A DNA stretch of 64,000 bases from Blastococcus colisei (GCF_006717095.1 NZ_VFQE01000001.1:2914001-2978000); one strand, 5' to 3'. Positions 9,433-18,516 are shown, counted from the stretch's first letter. Program-made: numbers and translations. Notes: generated by a model from the sequence alone, not told the origin.

Positions 9433-10923
9433 CCCCCCTCACGATTTGGGTGAGATGCCGGAGCACCGTCACGTCGTCGTGAGCGCCCCTGTCCGGGGCG
9501 TCCAGTGCTTACGCCGCGCCGGGGCGTGGCTGGCTGGTTCTTGCTTCACCGGGCAGCACCGCCGCGACCTGGCTGGCCGTGGCTGACACCCACCCTCCAC
9601 AGGCATGCCGACGTGTGCCGGCTGACGGGCCGCCCGGGTGGCGGTCCCCGGCCTGGGTCACGCACGGGCAGGACCCGAGCGTGTGCTCGCCCCAGGCGGC
9701 GAGGTTGGCGGCGGCGTTGACGTCCCGGTCGGCGACATGGCCGCAGGAGTCATCTGCACACCGGTAGCTGCGCTCGGCGAGGGTGAGCTTGGGTCTCACT
9801 CCTCCGCACGCCGAGCACGTCTTCGAGCTCGCTAACCAGCGGTCCGCGACGATCAGGCGCCCACCGTGGCGGGCCGTCTTGTAGGCCAACTGCCGGGCCA
9901 ACTCTCCCCAGCCCTGGTCACCGATCGCGGCCGCGAGTGACCGGTTGGCCATCAGGTTCTTCGTCGCCAGATCCTCGACCACCACGTCGCCATGCTCGCG
10001 GGCAAGCTCGGCGGTGAACCGGTGCAACGCGTTCGCGCGGACGGCGGCAGCGCGGGCGTGTGCGCGACCGAGCCGGGCGACGGCCTTGCGCCGGTTCGCC
10101 GAGCCCCTCTGCGCCCGGGGGACGGCGCGCTGCAGGTGCTGAACGTGGCGCAGCCGGTCGCGGAGCGCCCGGACGCCGGCAACTCGACGATGACCTGGCC
10201 GTTCGCGTCGGCGACGACAGCTGCGGTCTTCACACCACGGTCCACGCCGACGACCGGCCCACCAGGGGCGGTGTGCTGCTCGACCGACGCCCGCGCCTCG
10301 CGGGTGAAGTTCACTGTCGCGTACCAGTGACCGTCGGAGTGCCTGGTGATGGTGATGTGCTGCAGGGTCGCGTGGCCGCGGCGCAGCAGCCGCCGGAGCT
10401 TCGCCTGCTGCGGGCACGCCGCCGCGATCCGCACGCACCCGTACTTCGCGATCCGCACCCGGCCGTGCTCGAGCGCGAGCCCGTCGCGGACGGTGAATCG
10501 GGCGCGGGCGCGGTGCCTGGCCTTGAATCGCGGGAACCGGCGCCTTCCGGTCAGGAACGCCTGGTGGGCGGTTGCGGCGTCCCGGAGCGCGTACCGGAAC
10601 GTCCACGTCGAGTGCTCCCCGGCCCACGGCGCGACGTCGGGCTTTTCCGCCGTCCAGAGCTTCGCGAGAGTGAAGAACGTCAGGGGCCGGACCCGGTCGG
10701 GCTTGTCGATCCCGTAGGTCGCCTCAGCGGCCCACTGGTCGGCGTTCGCCTTGATCTTCGCGACCGCCCAGTTCCACGCGAACCGGCGAGCGCCGGCGGC
10801 ACGCAGCAGCATCCCGGCGTGGACGTCGGTGGCGTCCAGCCGTACTCGCACCGCTCCGTGGCCCACACCCCGGATAGTGCCGGGTGGGTCGGACAGTTCA
10901 TCTCACCCAAATCGTGAGGGGGG
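9433..10923 (-). mobile_element. TnpB element 1 with terminal inverted repeats and 8-bp target duplication
   Basis: A 1491-bp element. Bases 9433-9457 (begins CCCCCCTCACGATTTGGGTG, then AGATG) are the exact complement of 10899-10923, a perfect 25-bp inverted repeat. TCGCCTGG flanks it at 9425-9432 and 10924-10931. It holds one broken tnpB-like gene and no DDE or TnpA transposase. A 6-bp-stem hairpin (9484-9500) just after the tnpB stop is shared with element 2. Confidence 0.88.
9509..10866 (-). pseudogene. tnpB-like gene, frameshifted
   Basis: Homologue of the intact gene at 15824. The first part (MGHGAVRVRLDATDVHAG to NGQVIVELPAS) is in one frame, the rest (RALRDRLRHVQHLQRAV to the TAA at 9509) in another. 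Comparison with the intact copy puts a one-base deletion near 10172-10174. The RuvC-like acids (GVDRGVKTAAVV, VVVEDLATKNLM, DRDVNAAANLA) and the zinc-binding Cys pairs all survive, so the break looks recent. Without the frameshift it would be about 450 aa. Confidence 0.9.
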
Positions 10924-10931
10924 TCGCCTGG

Positions 10932-11348
10932 TCAGGAGCCGGTCCGTGCGCTTCGCCGTGCGGCCACCCAGGAACGGACTCGGGGCAGGACGGCGAGCAC
11001 CGTCGTGAGCAGCGGGACGAGGACCGTCAGCACGCCGAACGCGCCGCCGCCCCAGCCACCCATCAGGTATCCGGTGAGCACCAGGGCGGCCATGGCGCCG
11101 GCGCAGAGTGCGAGGACCAGCCACGACCGACCGGCGAGGAGCAGGACCACTCCGACGAGGAGCCCGGCCAGGATGACGAGGGGCACGAGGATCAGCAGCC
11201 ACTCGTTCCCGGCGAACTCCCCACCGGAGAAGGCGAGCGCGATGAGCGCGAACACGGCGGGGACCCCTGCGCTGAGGACGCCGAGGACGGCGGCGGCGAT
11301 GGCCGGGACGGGTGGAATGCGGCGGTCGGGCGCGGGCGCAGGGTGCAC
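10932..11348 (-). CDS. Small multi-pass membrane protein, function unknown
   Basis: A 138-aa protein with four hydrophobic segments (starting IPPVPAIAAAVLGVLSAGVP, then LLILVPLVILAGLLVG, LVLALCAGAMAALVLTG and GVLTVLVPLLTTVLAVL) and a short basic tail. The GTG at 11348 is preferred over an ATG at 11408, because the latter would overlap the ABC transporter gene by 43 bp. Element 1 is inserted immediately after its stop codon. No family recognised. Confidence 0.65.
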   Translation of the reverse strand: MHPAPAPDRRIPPVPAIAAAVLGVLSAGVPAVFALIALAFSGGEFAGNEWLLILVPLVILAGLLVGVVLLLAGRSWLVLALCAGAMAALVLTGYLMGGWGGGAFGVLTVLVPLLTTVLAVLPRVRSWVAARRSARTGS

Positions 11349-11365
11349 GTGCGCAGCGTAGGGCG

Positions 11366-13201
11366 TCAGGCCGCCGGAGCCGGGCTCCCGGACGACGAAC
11401 GGCGCCACGAGGCGTGCAACCGGGCGTAGGGGCCCTCGGCGTCGACGAGGTCGGCGTGCGTCCCCCGCTGCACCACGTGCCCGGCGTCGACGACGAGCAC
11501 CTCGTCGGCGCGCTCCGCGGTGGACAGCCGGTGGGCGATGGTCAGCGTCGTACGCCCGTCGGTGAGCCGGTCCAACGCCCGGGTCAGCCGCTGCTCGGTG
11601 GCCGGGTCGACGGCGCTGGTCGCCTCGTCGAGCACCAGCAGGTCGGGGTCGGCCACGTAGGCGCGGGCGACGGCCACGAGCTGCCGTTCCCCCGACGACA
11701 GCGACTCCCCGCGCTGGCCCACCGGGGTGCGCACGCCGTCGGGGAGACCGGCCACCCAGGCGTCGAGCCCGAGGTCCTCGAACGCCGCCACCACCTCGTC
11801 GTCGGTCATCCCCGGGCGCCCGTAGCGGACGTTGTCAGCGACGGTGGCGTCGAACAGGAAGCCGTCCTGCGGCACCATCACCACCCGCGCGCGCAGGGAC
11901 GAGAAGGCCACCTCGTCCAGCGGCACCCAGTCCCCGTCGTCCGACCCGAGCAGCACCCGCCCGTCGACCGGGTCCATCAGCCGGGTGACCAGCTTCGCGA
12001 ACGTGGTCTTGCCCGAACCGGTCTCCCCCACGATCGCCACCCGCCGGCGCGGATCGATGGTGAGCGAGACGTCCCCCAGCGCCAGGCGGGCACCAGGCAC
12101 GTAGCGGAACGAGACGGAGTCGAAGCGCACTCCCAGCGGGCCTGCCGGCAGTTCGTGCACCCGGCCCGGGTCGGCGATGGCGGGGTCGCGAACGTCCGGC
12201 TCGGTGTCGATGACGTCGAGCACGCGGCGGAACCCGGCGACGGCGTTCTGCGCCTCGTTGAGCACCTCGCTCGCGGTCTGGACGGGGGCGACGAACAGGG
12301 TGACCAGGAAGAGGAAGGCCACGAGCGTTCCCGCGGTGATGTCCCCGGCCAGCCCGAGCAGCACGCCGACGACGACCACCGCGGCATTGGCCAGCGCAGC
12401 GACGAACTCGCCGCTGACGAAGACCGCTGCGGTCACCTTCTGCGCGTCGACCTGCGCGCGGTACTGCCGGTCGATCGCGGTGTCGATGCGGGCCGCCGTC
12501 CGGGCGCCGATCCCGTAGGCGCGCACGGTCGGGGCGCCGACGACGGACTCCGCCACGGCCCCGAGGACGTCACCGACCCGTTCCCGGACGACGCCGTAGG
12601 CGGTCGCCAGGCGCTGGGCGAACCACCGGACCGCGATCGCCAGCGGGACGAAGCAGACGAGCACCAGCAGGGTCAGCTGCCAGGAGTAGACGGCCATGAC
12701 GGCGGTGGCCACCACCAGCTGCCCGACGCTGATCAGGCCCAGCACCCCACCCCATTGCATGAAGGTGGAGAGCTGGTCGACGTCGCTGGTGACGCGGGAG
12801 ACCAGGGAGCCGCGGCGCTCGCCCTGCTGGTGCAGGACGGAGAGATCGTGCACGTGCCGGAAGGCGCGCACCCGCAGGTTGGCCAGCGCGGTCTCCGTCG
12901 TCCGGAAGAGGCGGACGTTCATCCGGTAGACCGCGACGGCGGTGATCAGCACGACGACCGCGCAGAGCAGCACCAGCTGCGTGATGAGCCCCATGTCGGG
13001 GTCGCCGTCGGCCAGGCCGCGGTCGATGACCTGCTGGACGGCGATCGGGACGACCACCCGGCCGGCGGTGGCCAGCAGGGCGAGCGCGAAGGTCGCCGGC
13101 AGCCCGCGACGGAACTCGGGCATCATCCGCAGGCCGCGACGCAGGGTGGCGAACGCACCCTCGCGCCGTCGGTCGGCGGGCAGGAGCGGGGCGTCGCTCA
13201 C
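11366..13201 (-). CDS. ABC transporter, fused membrane and ATPase domains (subunit 2)
   Basis: A 611-aa type IV exporter half. Six membrane segments span about residues 35-310. The nucleotide-binding domain has Walker A VGETGSGKTTFAK, Q-loop VPQDGFLF, signature SLSSGERQLVAVARA, Walker B LLVLDEATSAVD and the switch His in TIAHRLSTAE. The signature is LSSGE rather than LSGGQ, typical of one half of a heterodimer. It is coupled to its partner by a GTGA overlap (13198-13201). Substrate unknown; drugs or lipids are usual for this class. Confidence 0.9.
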   Translation of the reverse strand: MSDAPLLPADRRREGAFATLRRGLRMMPEFRRGLPATFALALLATAGRVVVPIAVQQVIDRGLADGDPDMGLITQLVLLCAVVVLITAVAVYRMNVRLFRTTETALANLRVRAFRHVHDLSVLHQQGERRGSLVSRVTSDVDQLSTFMQWGGVLGLISVGQLVVATAVMAVYSWQLTLLVLVCFVPLAIAVRWFAQRLATAYGVVRERVGDVLGAVAESVVGAPTVRAYGIGARTAARIDTAIDRQYRAQVDAQKVTAAVFVSGEFVAALANAAVVVVGVLLGLAGDITAGTLVAFLFLVTLFVAPVQTASEVLNEAQNAVAGFRRVLDVIDTEPDVRDPAIADPGRVHELPAGPLGVRFDSVSFRYVPGARLALGDVSLTIDPRRRVAIVGETGSGKTTFAKLVTRLMDPVDGRVLLGSDDGDWVPLDEVAFSSLRARVVMVPQDGFLFDATVADNVRYGRPGMTDDEVVAAFEDLGLDAWVAGLPDGVRTPVGQRGESLSSGERQLVAVARAYVADPDLLVLDEATSAVDPATEQRLTRALDRLTDGRTTLTIAHRLSTAERADEVLVVDAGHVVQRGTHADLVDAEGPYARLHASWRRSSSGSPAPAA

Positions 13202-14973
13202 GCGACCGCCTCCGCCTGGGAGTACGCACGGACCAGCGCCGCGTACCCGGGGACCTCGTCGAGGAGCTGCTCGTGGGTGCCGCGCGCGAGCACCCGGCCC
13301 TGCTCGAGCCAGACCACCTCGTCGGCGAGGGCGATCGTCGCCTGCCGGTAGGCGATGACCACGACGGTCGCGGGCTCGTCGCTGTCGCGGAGCGCGTCGA
13401 GGATGCGGGCCTCGACCGACGGGTCGACGGCGCTCGTCGCGTCGTCCAGGACCAGCAGCCGCGGCCGCCGGACGACGGCCCGCGCGAGTGCCAGCCGCTG
13501 GCGCTGACCGCCCGACAGCGTCGCCCCGCGCTCGCCGACCCGGGTGTCGAGGCCGTCGGTGAGCGCGGCGACGAACTCGTCGGCGGCGGCCACGCGCAGG
13601 GCTGACCGGACGTCGTCGTCGGAGAACGGCTCGCCGAGGGTGACGTTGCCGCGCACCGTGTCGTCGAAGAGGAACGTGCCCTGGGCGACGAAGGCCGCCT
13701 GACCGCTGACCTCGCCCTCCCGGAGCCGGCGCACGTCCACGCCGTCCAGCAGGACCCTGCCGTCGGCCGGATCGACCAGCCGGACCAGGAGCCCGGCCAG
13801 CGTCGACTTCCCGGAGCCGGTGGGGCCGACGACGGCGACCGTCGTCCCGGCCCGGACGTCGAAGGTGACCCCGCGCAGGGTCGGCGCGGAGGCGTCGGCG
13901 AAGGCGAAATCCACCCCGGCCACCCCGACGGCGGCTCCGCCCGTCGCCACGGCGGAGGCCTCGGACCCGTAGGGCGTCTCCCCCGTCGCCTCGAGCACCG
14001 GGGTGACCCGGTCGAAGCCGGCCAGCGCCCGGGGCAGGTCGGCCAGCACCCAGCCGATCGCACGGATGGGCAACGCCAGCAGGGTGAACAGGTAGGCGAT
14101 GGAGACCAGCTCGCCGGCGTCGGTGCTGCCGTCGGCCACCCGGCCGGCGCCGATCAGCAGGACGGCGAGGGTGCCCAGGCTGGGCAGCGCCTCCATCATC
14201 GGGTCGAACAGGCCGCGCACGCGGCCGACGGCGACCAGCCCGTCGCGCAGCTCGTCGGCCCGGGCCGCGAAGCGCTCGGTCTCCGCCGACTCACGGCCGA
14301 GGGTCTTGACCACCAGCGCAGCGTCGAAGCTCTCGTGGGCGATCTCGCTGACCTCGGCGCGCAACTGCTGGGCGCGCTGCATGCGCGGGCTCATCACCTG
14401 CGAGTAGACGACGTTGACCGCGAAGACCAGCGGGAAGACGACCAGCCCGACCAGGGCCAGGAGCGGGTCGGTGAGCACCAGGACCACCGAGGTGATGGCG
14501 ATCATCACCAGCGCGCCGACGGCGAAGGGCAGCGGCGCGACGAAGTACCAGGCGGCCTCGACATCGGAGTTGGCGTTGGACAGCAGCTGCCCGGTGGGAT
14601 GCCGCGCGTGCCAGGACAGCGGCAGCCGCAGGTACTGGCGGGTGACCCGGCGGCGGTAGTCGGCCTGCAGCCGGAAGCTCATGATCCCGGCGAAGAGCCG
14701 GCGGCCGAGGATGCCGACGATCTTCAGCAGGGCCACGCCCACGATCGCGGCCGACGCGAGGGCGAGCGCGGCGGCCGTGGTGGCCCCCTCGTCGAAGGAC
14801 GGCAGGAGCACGCGGTCGGTGATCTCGCCGATCACCCACGCGCTGGCCACCGTCATCGCGCCGTAGAGGCTGCTGGCGAGGACGGCGAAGGTGAACATGC
14901 CCGGCTGCTCGACGATCCCCCGCCCCACGTGACGGAGCCCGCGCCGCACGACGGCGTCTCGGCGGCGGGCCAC
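13198..14973 (-). CDS. ABC transporter, fused membrane and ATPase domains (subunit 1)
   Basis: A 591-aa half-transporter. The GTG at 14973 (MARRRDAVVRRGLRHVG) has GAGGAG four bases upstream. Six membrane helices, then Walker A VGPTGSGKSTLAG, signature [16 protein letters not shown], Walker B LLVLDDATSAVDPS, where the usual catalytic Glu is Asp, and VIAYRQATI in place of the His switch. These changes mark it as the degenerate-site half of a heterodimeric exporter, with the partner at 11366 supplying the consensus Glu and His. Confidence 0.9.
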   Translation of the reverse strand: MARRRDAVVRRGLRHVGRGIVEQPGMFTFAVLASSLYGAMTVASAWVIGEITDRVLLPSFDEGATTAAALALASAAIVGVALLKIVGILGRRLFAGIMSFRLQADYRRRVTRQYLRLPLSWHARHPTGQLLSNANSDVEAAWYFVAPLPFAVGALVMIAITSVVLVLTDPLLALVGLVVFPLVFAVNVVYSQVMSPRMQRAQQLRAEVSEIAHESFDAALVVKTLGRESAETERFAARADELRDGLVAVGRVRGLFDPMMEALPSLGTLAVLLIGAGRVADGSTDAGELVSIAYLFTLLALPIRAIGWVLADLPRALAGFDRVTPVLEATGETPYGSEASAVATGGAAVGVAGVDFAFADASAPTLRGVTFDVRAGTTVAVVGPTGSGKSTLAGLLVRLVDPADGRVLLDGVDVRRLREGEVSGQAAFVAQGTFLFDDTVRGNVTLGEPFSDDDVRSALRVAAADEFVAALTDGLDTRVGERGATLSGGQRQRLALARAVVRRPRLLVLDDATSAVDPSVEARILDALRDSDEPATVVVIAYRQATIALADEVVWLEQGRVLARGTHEQLLDEVPGYAALVRAYSQAEAVA

Positions 14974-15099
14974 TGGACTCCTCTGGGCGGGACGGTGGGG
15001 GGAACGAGCGTCGGACGTGCTCGGCGATCCTACGTGGTCCTGAGCTCGGCTAACCGTCGTCGGGAGGCCGTGCCAGGGGCATCTCGGTAACCTCCGCCG

Positions 15100-15711
15100 G
15101 TGCCCGCCTCTTCCCGTTCCTTCGCCGAGACCGAGCGCGCCGAACTCGCCGACCTGCTGGCCGAGCTGGGGCCGGACGCACCGACCTGCTGCGCCGGATG
15201 GACGACGGGCCACCTCGCCGCCCACCTCGTGGTCCGCGACCGCCGTCCCGACGCGCTGCCCGGCTACGGCGTCGAGCAGCTCGGCGTCGCCCGCCCGCTC
15301 ACGTCGTGGGCGCACCGGCTGGAGGACCGGCTGCGGAGCTCCACGCCCTACGCGGAGGTGGTCGATCGGGTCCGGTCGGGGCCCGCCCCATGGTTGCCCA
15401 TGGCCTGGCCGCCTGTCGCGCGGCTGCTCAACACGAGCGAGTACGCGATCCACCACGAGGACGTCCGCCGTGCCCAGCCCCGCTGGGAGCCGCGCGTCCT
15501 GCCCCGTGCCGCCCAGGACCAGGTGTGGTCGGCCGTCGAGCTGTTCGCGCGCCGGGCCGCCGGGCGCCGCGGTCTGGTCCTGCGGCGCAGCGACGATCCC
15601 GGGGTCGAGAAGCGCTACGGCGCGGGCGGGCGCACGGTCGAGGGCACGCCGCTGGAGCTGCTGCTCTGGGCGTCGGGCCGCCGCGACGTCGCCCGCGTGA
15701 CCGTGTCCTGA
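15100..15711 (+). CDS. TIGR03085-type metal-binding protein (DinB / maleylpyruvate isomerase fold)
   Basis: A 203-aa protein, divergent from the ABC pair across a 126-bp gap. The GTG start gives MPASSRSFAETERAELADLL. It contains WTTGHLAAHLVVRDRRPD and TSEYAIHHEDVRRAQP, whose His residues fit the metal triad of the DinB_2/maleylpyruvate-isomerase N-terminal superfamily and resemble the actinobacterial TIGR03085 group. Possible thiol-dependent transferase; substrate unknown. Confidence 0.75.
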   Translation: MPASSRSFAETERAELADLLAELGPDAPTCCAGWTTGHLAAHLVVRDRRPDALPGYGVEQLGVARPLTSWAHRLEDRLRSSTPYAEVVDRVRSGPAPWLPMAWPPVARLLNTSEYAIHHEDVRRAQPRWEPRVLPRAAQDQVWSAVELFARRAAGRRGLVLRRSDDPGVEKRYGAGGRTVEGTPLELLLWASGRRDVARVTVS

Positions 15712-15823
15712 CACGCGCGGCGCCGCCTCTTGCCGCCCCCCACTGACAGCCGCTCCTCCCTTACGGTGAGGGTGAGATGGAGGCTGCCTAATCTTGTCGG
15801 TGGTCACCGGCACGATGCCGGTT

Positions 15824-17176
15824 GTGAGCCACGGCGCGGTGCGGGTGCGGCTGGACGTGACCGACGTCCAGGCCGGGATGCTGCTGCGCGCCGCGGGGGC
15901 CCGCCGGTTCGCATGGAACTGGGCGGTCGCGAAGATCAAGGCGAACGCCGACCAGTGGACGGCGGAGGCGACCTACGGCCTGGAGCGTGCCGACCGGGTC
16001 CGGCCGTTGTCATTCTTCACGCTCGCCAAGATGTGGACGACGGAGAAGCCCGACGTCGCACCCTGGGCAGGCGAGCACTCCACGTGGACGTTCCGGTACG
16101 CGCTGCGCGACGCCGCCAACGCGCACGCGGCGTTCCTCGCCGGGGAGCGGCGGTTCCCGCGGTTCAAGTCCCGGCGCCGGGACCGGTCGCGGTTCACCGT
16201 CCGCGACGGTCTCGCCCTCAAGGCCGGCTGGGTGCGGCTGGCGAAGTACGGCTGGGTGCGCATCAGCTCGGCGTGTCCGCAGCAGGCGAAGCTGCGCCGA
16301 CTGCTCCGTCGCGGGAACGCGGTGCTGCAGCACATCACCGTCACGAAGCACTCCGACGGCCGGTGGTACGCCACCGTCAACTTCACGCGTGAGGCGCGCA
16401 CCCCAGCCGCGCAGCGCACCGCGCCGGCCGGGCCGGTGGTCGGCGTCGACCGTGGAGTGAAGACCGCTGCAGTGGTCGCTGATGCGAACGGCCAGATGGT
16501 GGCCGAGTTGCCCGCCAGCCGGGCGCTCCGGGACCGGCTGCGCCACGTCAGACACCTGCAGCGCTCGGTATCCCGGGCACAGAAGGGCTCGGCGAACCGC
16601 CACAAGGCCGTGGCCCGCCTCGGCCGGGCGCACGCCCGCGCCGCCGCGGTCCGCGCGGATGCGCTGCATGCCTTCACCGCACGGCTGGCACGCGAGCATG
16701 CTGTCGTGGTGGTCGAGACCCTGGCGACGAAGAACCTGATGGCCAACCGGGCGCTGGCGGCCGCGATCGGCGACCAGGGCTGGGCCGAGCTCGCCCGGCA
16801 GCTGCAGTACAAGACGGCCCGTCACGGCGGGCAGCTAATCGTCGCGGACCGCTGGTTCGCCTCCTCCAAGACGTGCTCGTCATGTGGTGCGGTGAAACTC
16901 AAGCTCACCCTCGCCGAGCGCAGCTACCGCTGCGATGCGTGCGGCCTGATCTGCGATCGGGACACCAACGCCGCGGCCAACCTCGCCGCCTGGGGCGAGC
17001 ACACGCTGGGCACCTGCCCGTGCGTGATCCAGGCCGGGGACCGCCACCCGGGCGGCCCGTCAGCCGGCGCGAGCCGGCATGCCTGTGGAGGGTGGGTGTC
17101 AGGACCAGCCGTCTCGGCTGGTCCGGTGCTGCCCGGTGAAGCAGGAACCAGCCGGCCACGCGTCAGCGTGGCGTAA
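15824..17176 (+). CDS. tnpB: TnpB-like RNA-guided nuclease (IS200/IS605 OrfB family)
   Basis: A 450-aa protein. The GTG at 15824 (MSHGAVRVRLDVTDVQAG) is chosen by match with element 1; an ATG lies nine bases upstream. N-terminal helix-turn-helix region with GARRFAWNWAVAKIKAN. The RuvC-like nuclease acids are in VGVDRGVKTAAVVAD, VVVETLATKNLM and CDRDTNAAANLA; the zinc ribbon is CSSCGAVK followed by YRCDACGL. All key residues are present, so it is probably active. TnpB proteins cut DNA using an RNA made from the element's right end. No TnpA is present here. Confidence 0.9.
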   Translation: MSHGAVRVRLDVTDVQAGMLLRAAGARRFAWNWAVAKIKANADQWTAEATYGLERADRVRPLSFFTLAKMWTTEKPDVAPWAGEHSTWTFRYALRDAANAHAAFLAGERRFPRFKSRRRDRSRFTVRDGLALKAGWVRLAKYGWVRISSACPQQAKLRRLLRRGNAVLQHITVTKHSDGRWYATVNFTREARTPAAQRTAPAGPVVGVDRGVKTAAVVADANGQMVAELPASRALRDRLRHVRHLQRSVSRAQKGSANRHKAVARLGRAHARAAAVRADALHAFTARLAREHAVVVVETLATKNLMANRALAAAIGDQGWAELARQLQYKTARHGGQLIVADRWFASSKTCSSCGAVKLKLTLAERSYRCDACGLICDRDTNAAANLAAWGEHTLGTCPCVIQAGDRHPGGPSAGASRHACGGWVSGPAVSAGPVLPGEAGTSRPRVSVA

Positions 17177-17184
17177 GCACTGGA

Positions 17185-17201
17185 CGCCCCGGACAGGGGC
17201 G
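17185..17201 (+). ncRNA. Candidate hairpin of a TnpB guide RNA (element 2)
   Basis: CGCCCC-GGACA-GGGGCG lies eight bases after the tnpB stop. The block from the TAA through this hairpin (about 30 bp) is identical in the two elements although the DNA just beyond differs. Guide RNAs of TnpB elements come from this position in known families; here that role is inferred. The element 1 counterpart is at 9484-9500. Confidence 0.45.
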
Positions 17202-17300
17202 CTTACGGAAGAAAGCGGATGGCACCGCCATCTCACTCTCACCGTAAGGGGGGCAGCCGCTTCACTGCCGCGACGTGGCGCGTCGAGGGGAGCAGGCCTC

Positions 17301-17702
17301 ATGGGTGACCGGACGATGCTCGCTGCAGGAACCTTCTTCGCGGCGGCGACCGCTTGTACGACAGCCGTCTCCCTGCGGCAGCCGCAGCTTCCCGACGAGC
17401 CGTTCGGGATCCGGTTCCCCGGCCGGGTGCCCGTCCACCTGGCGCTCGGACTCGGGTCCGGGGTGGCGGCACCCTGGCCCATGCCGGTCATCGCGCTGGC
17501 CGCCGCGATGCGGGCGGGGTCCGGCGCCTCGTGGCCCGAGCGGACGAGCGCCGTCCTCGGTGCGGTCGTGCTCGTGGGAACGATCGCCGAACCCGCGTCG
17601 TGGGGACTGCGGCCCAGGTCGTCCGCGGCTCGGGCGACGGTCGCCCTGAACCTGCTGTCCGGCGCCGCGCTCTTCCTCGCAGGGACCCGGGCGCGGCGCT
17701 AG
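17301..17702 (+). CDS. Small integral membrane protein, function unknown
   Basis: A 133-aa protein preceded by GAGGGGAGC. About four hydrophobic stretches: TMLAAGTFFAAATACTTAVS, LALGLGSGVAAP, MPVIALAAAM and AVLGAVVLVGTIAEP. The short loops carry Arg-rich patches, and the C-terminus is TRARR. No recognisable motif. It is convergent with hisF, 19 bp between stops. Element 2 is inserted just upstream and may have displaced its promoter. Confidence 0.65.
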   Translation: MGDRTMLAAGTFFAAATACTTAVSLRQPQLPDEPFGIRFPGRVPVHLALGLGSGVAAPWPMPVIALAAAMRAGSGASWPERTSAVLGAVVLVGTIAEPASWGLRPRSSAARATVALNLLSGAALFLAGTRARR

Positions 17703-17721
17703 CCCGGGCAGGTCGCCCCGG

Positions 17722-18516
17722 TCAGCGCAGCGGGGTGTCGGCCTCGTGGCGGACCGGGACACCGGCCCCGGCGAGAGCGTCCTTGACCTCACCGACGCGC
17801 AGGACGCCGAAGTGGAAGACGCTGGCCGCCAGGACGGCGTCGGCGCCGGCCGCGACCGCGGGCGGGAAGTGCTCGGCGGCGCCGGCTCCCCCGCTGGCGA
17901 CCAGCGGCACCCTGACCTCGCGGCGCACCTGACGGATCAGGTCGGTGTCGAAGCCCGCGCGGGTGCCGTCGGCGTCCATGGAGTTGAGCAGGATCTCCCC
18001 GGCCCCGAGCTCCGCGGCCCGGATGCACCACTCGACAGCGTCCTGACCGGTCCCCCGGCGCCCGCCGTGCGTGGTGATCTCGAAGCCCGAATCCGTCGCC
18101 GCGCCGTCCTGGCAGCGCCGGGCGTCCAGGGACAGCACCAGCACCTGGTTGCCGAACCGGTCGGCGATCTCGGCGATGAGGTCGGGGCGGGCGACCGCGG
18201 CGGTGTTCACCGCCACCTTGTCCGCGCCCGCCCGCAGCAGCCGGTTCACGTCCTCGGCGCTGCGCACCCCGCCCCCGACGGTCAGCGGGATGAAGACGCT
18301 CTCCGCCGTCCGGCTGACCACGTCGTAGGTGGTCGCCCGGTCACCAGAGCTCGCGGTGATGTCGAGGAAGGTGAGCTCGTCGGCGCCCTCGGCGTCGTAC
18401 ACCCGGGCCATCTCGACCGGGTCGCCGGCGTCGCGCAGGTCGACGAAGTTGACGCCCTTGACCACGCGCCCGGCGTCGACGTCCAGGCACGGGATCACCC
18501 GAACGGCCAGACTCAC
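17722..18516 (-). CDS. hisF: Imidazole glycerol phosphate synthase, cyclase subunit
   Basis: HisF joins ammonia from HisH to PRFAR and closes the imidazole ring. It is 264 aa, a (beta/alpha)8 barrel. Landmarks: [19 protein letters not shown] (catalytic Asp), [26 protein letters not shown] (second catalytic Asp), [17 protein letters not shown] and [17 protein letters not shown] start overlaps the TGA of a 36-codon mini-ORF (GTGA, 18513-18516), whose GAGGAGG is the ribosome site. Confidence 0.96.
   Translation of the reverse strand: MSLAVRVIPCLDVDAGRVVKGVNFVDLRDAGDPVEMARVYDAEGADELTFLDITASSGDRATTYDVVSRTAESVFIPLTVGGGVRSAEDVNRLLRAGADKVAVNTAAVARPDLIAEIADRFGNQVLVLSLDARRCQDGAATDSGFEITTHGGRRGTGQDAVEWCIRAAELGAGEILLNSMDADGTRAGFDTDLIRQVRREVRVPLVASGGAGAAEHFPPAVAAGADAVLAASVFHFGVLRVGEVKDALAGAGVPVRHEADTPLR

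Larger units (their letters stand above)
15755..17253 (+). mobile_element. TnpB element 2 with terminal inverted repeats and 8-bp target duplication
   Basis: A 1499-bp element. The left end (15755, CCTCCCTTACGGTGAGGGTG) and the complement of the right end (from 17253, CCCCCCTTACGGTGAGAGTG) match except two bases over about 25 bp. CAGCCGCT flanks it at 15747-15754 and 17254-17261. It holds one intact tnpB-like gene and no transposase. The outer part of its repeat differs from element 1's in the same way at both ends. Confidence 0.88.

Noticed and set aside
10150-10200. Programmed frameshift in tnpB of element 1
   Set aside because: The intact paralogue has no shift, and the difference is a simple one-base deletion with no slippery run.
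11312-13351. 679-aa open frame on the plus strand
   Set aside because: Antisense to the ABC transporter genes, which carry Walker and signature motifs.
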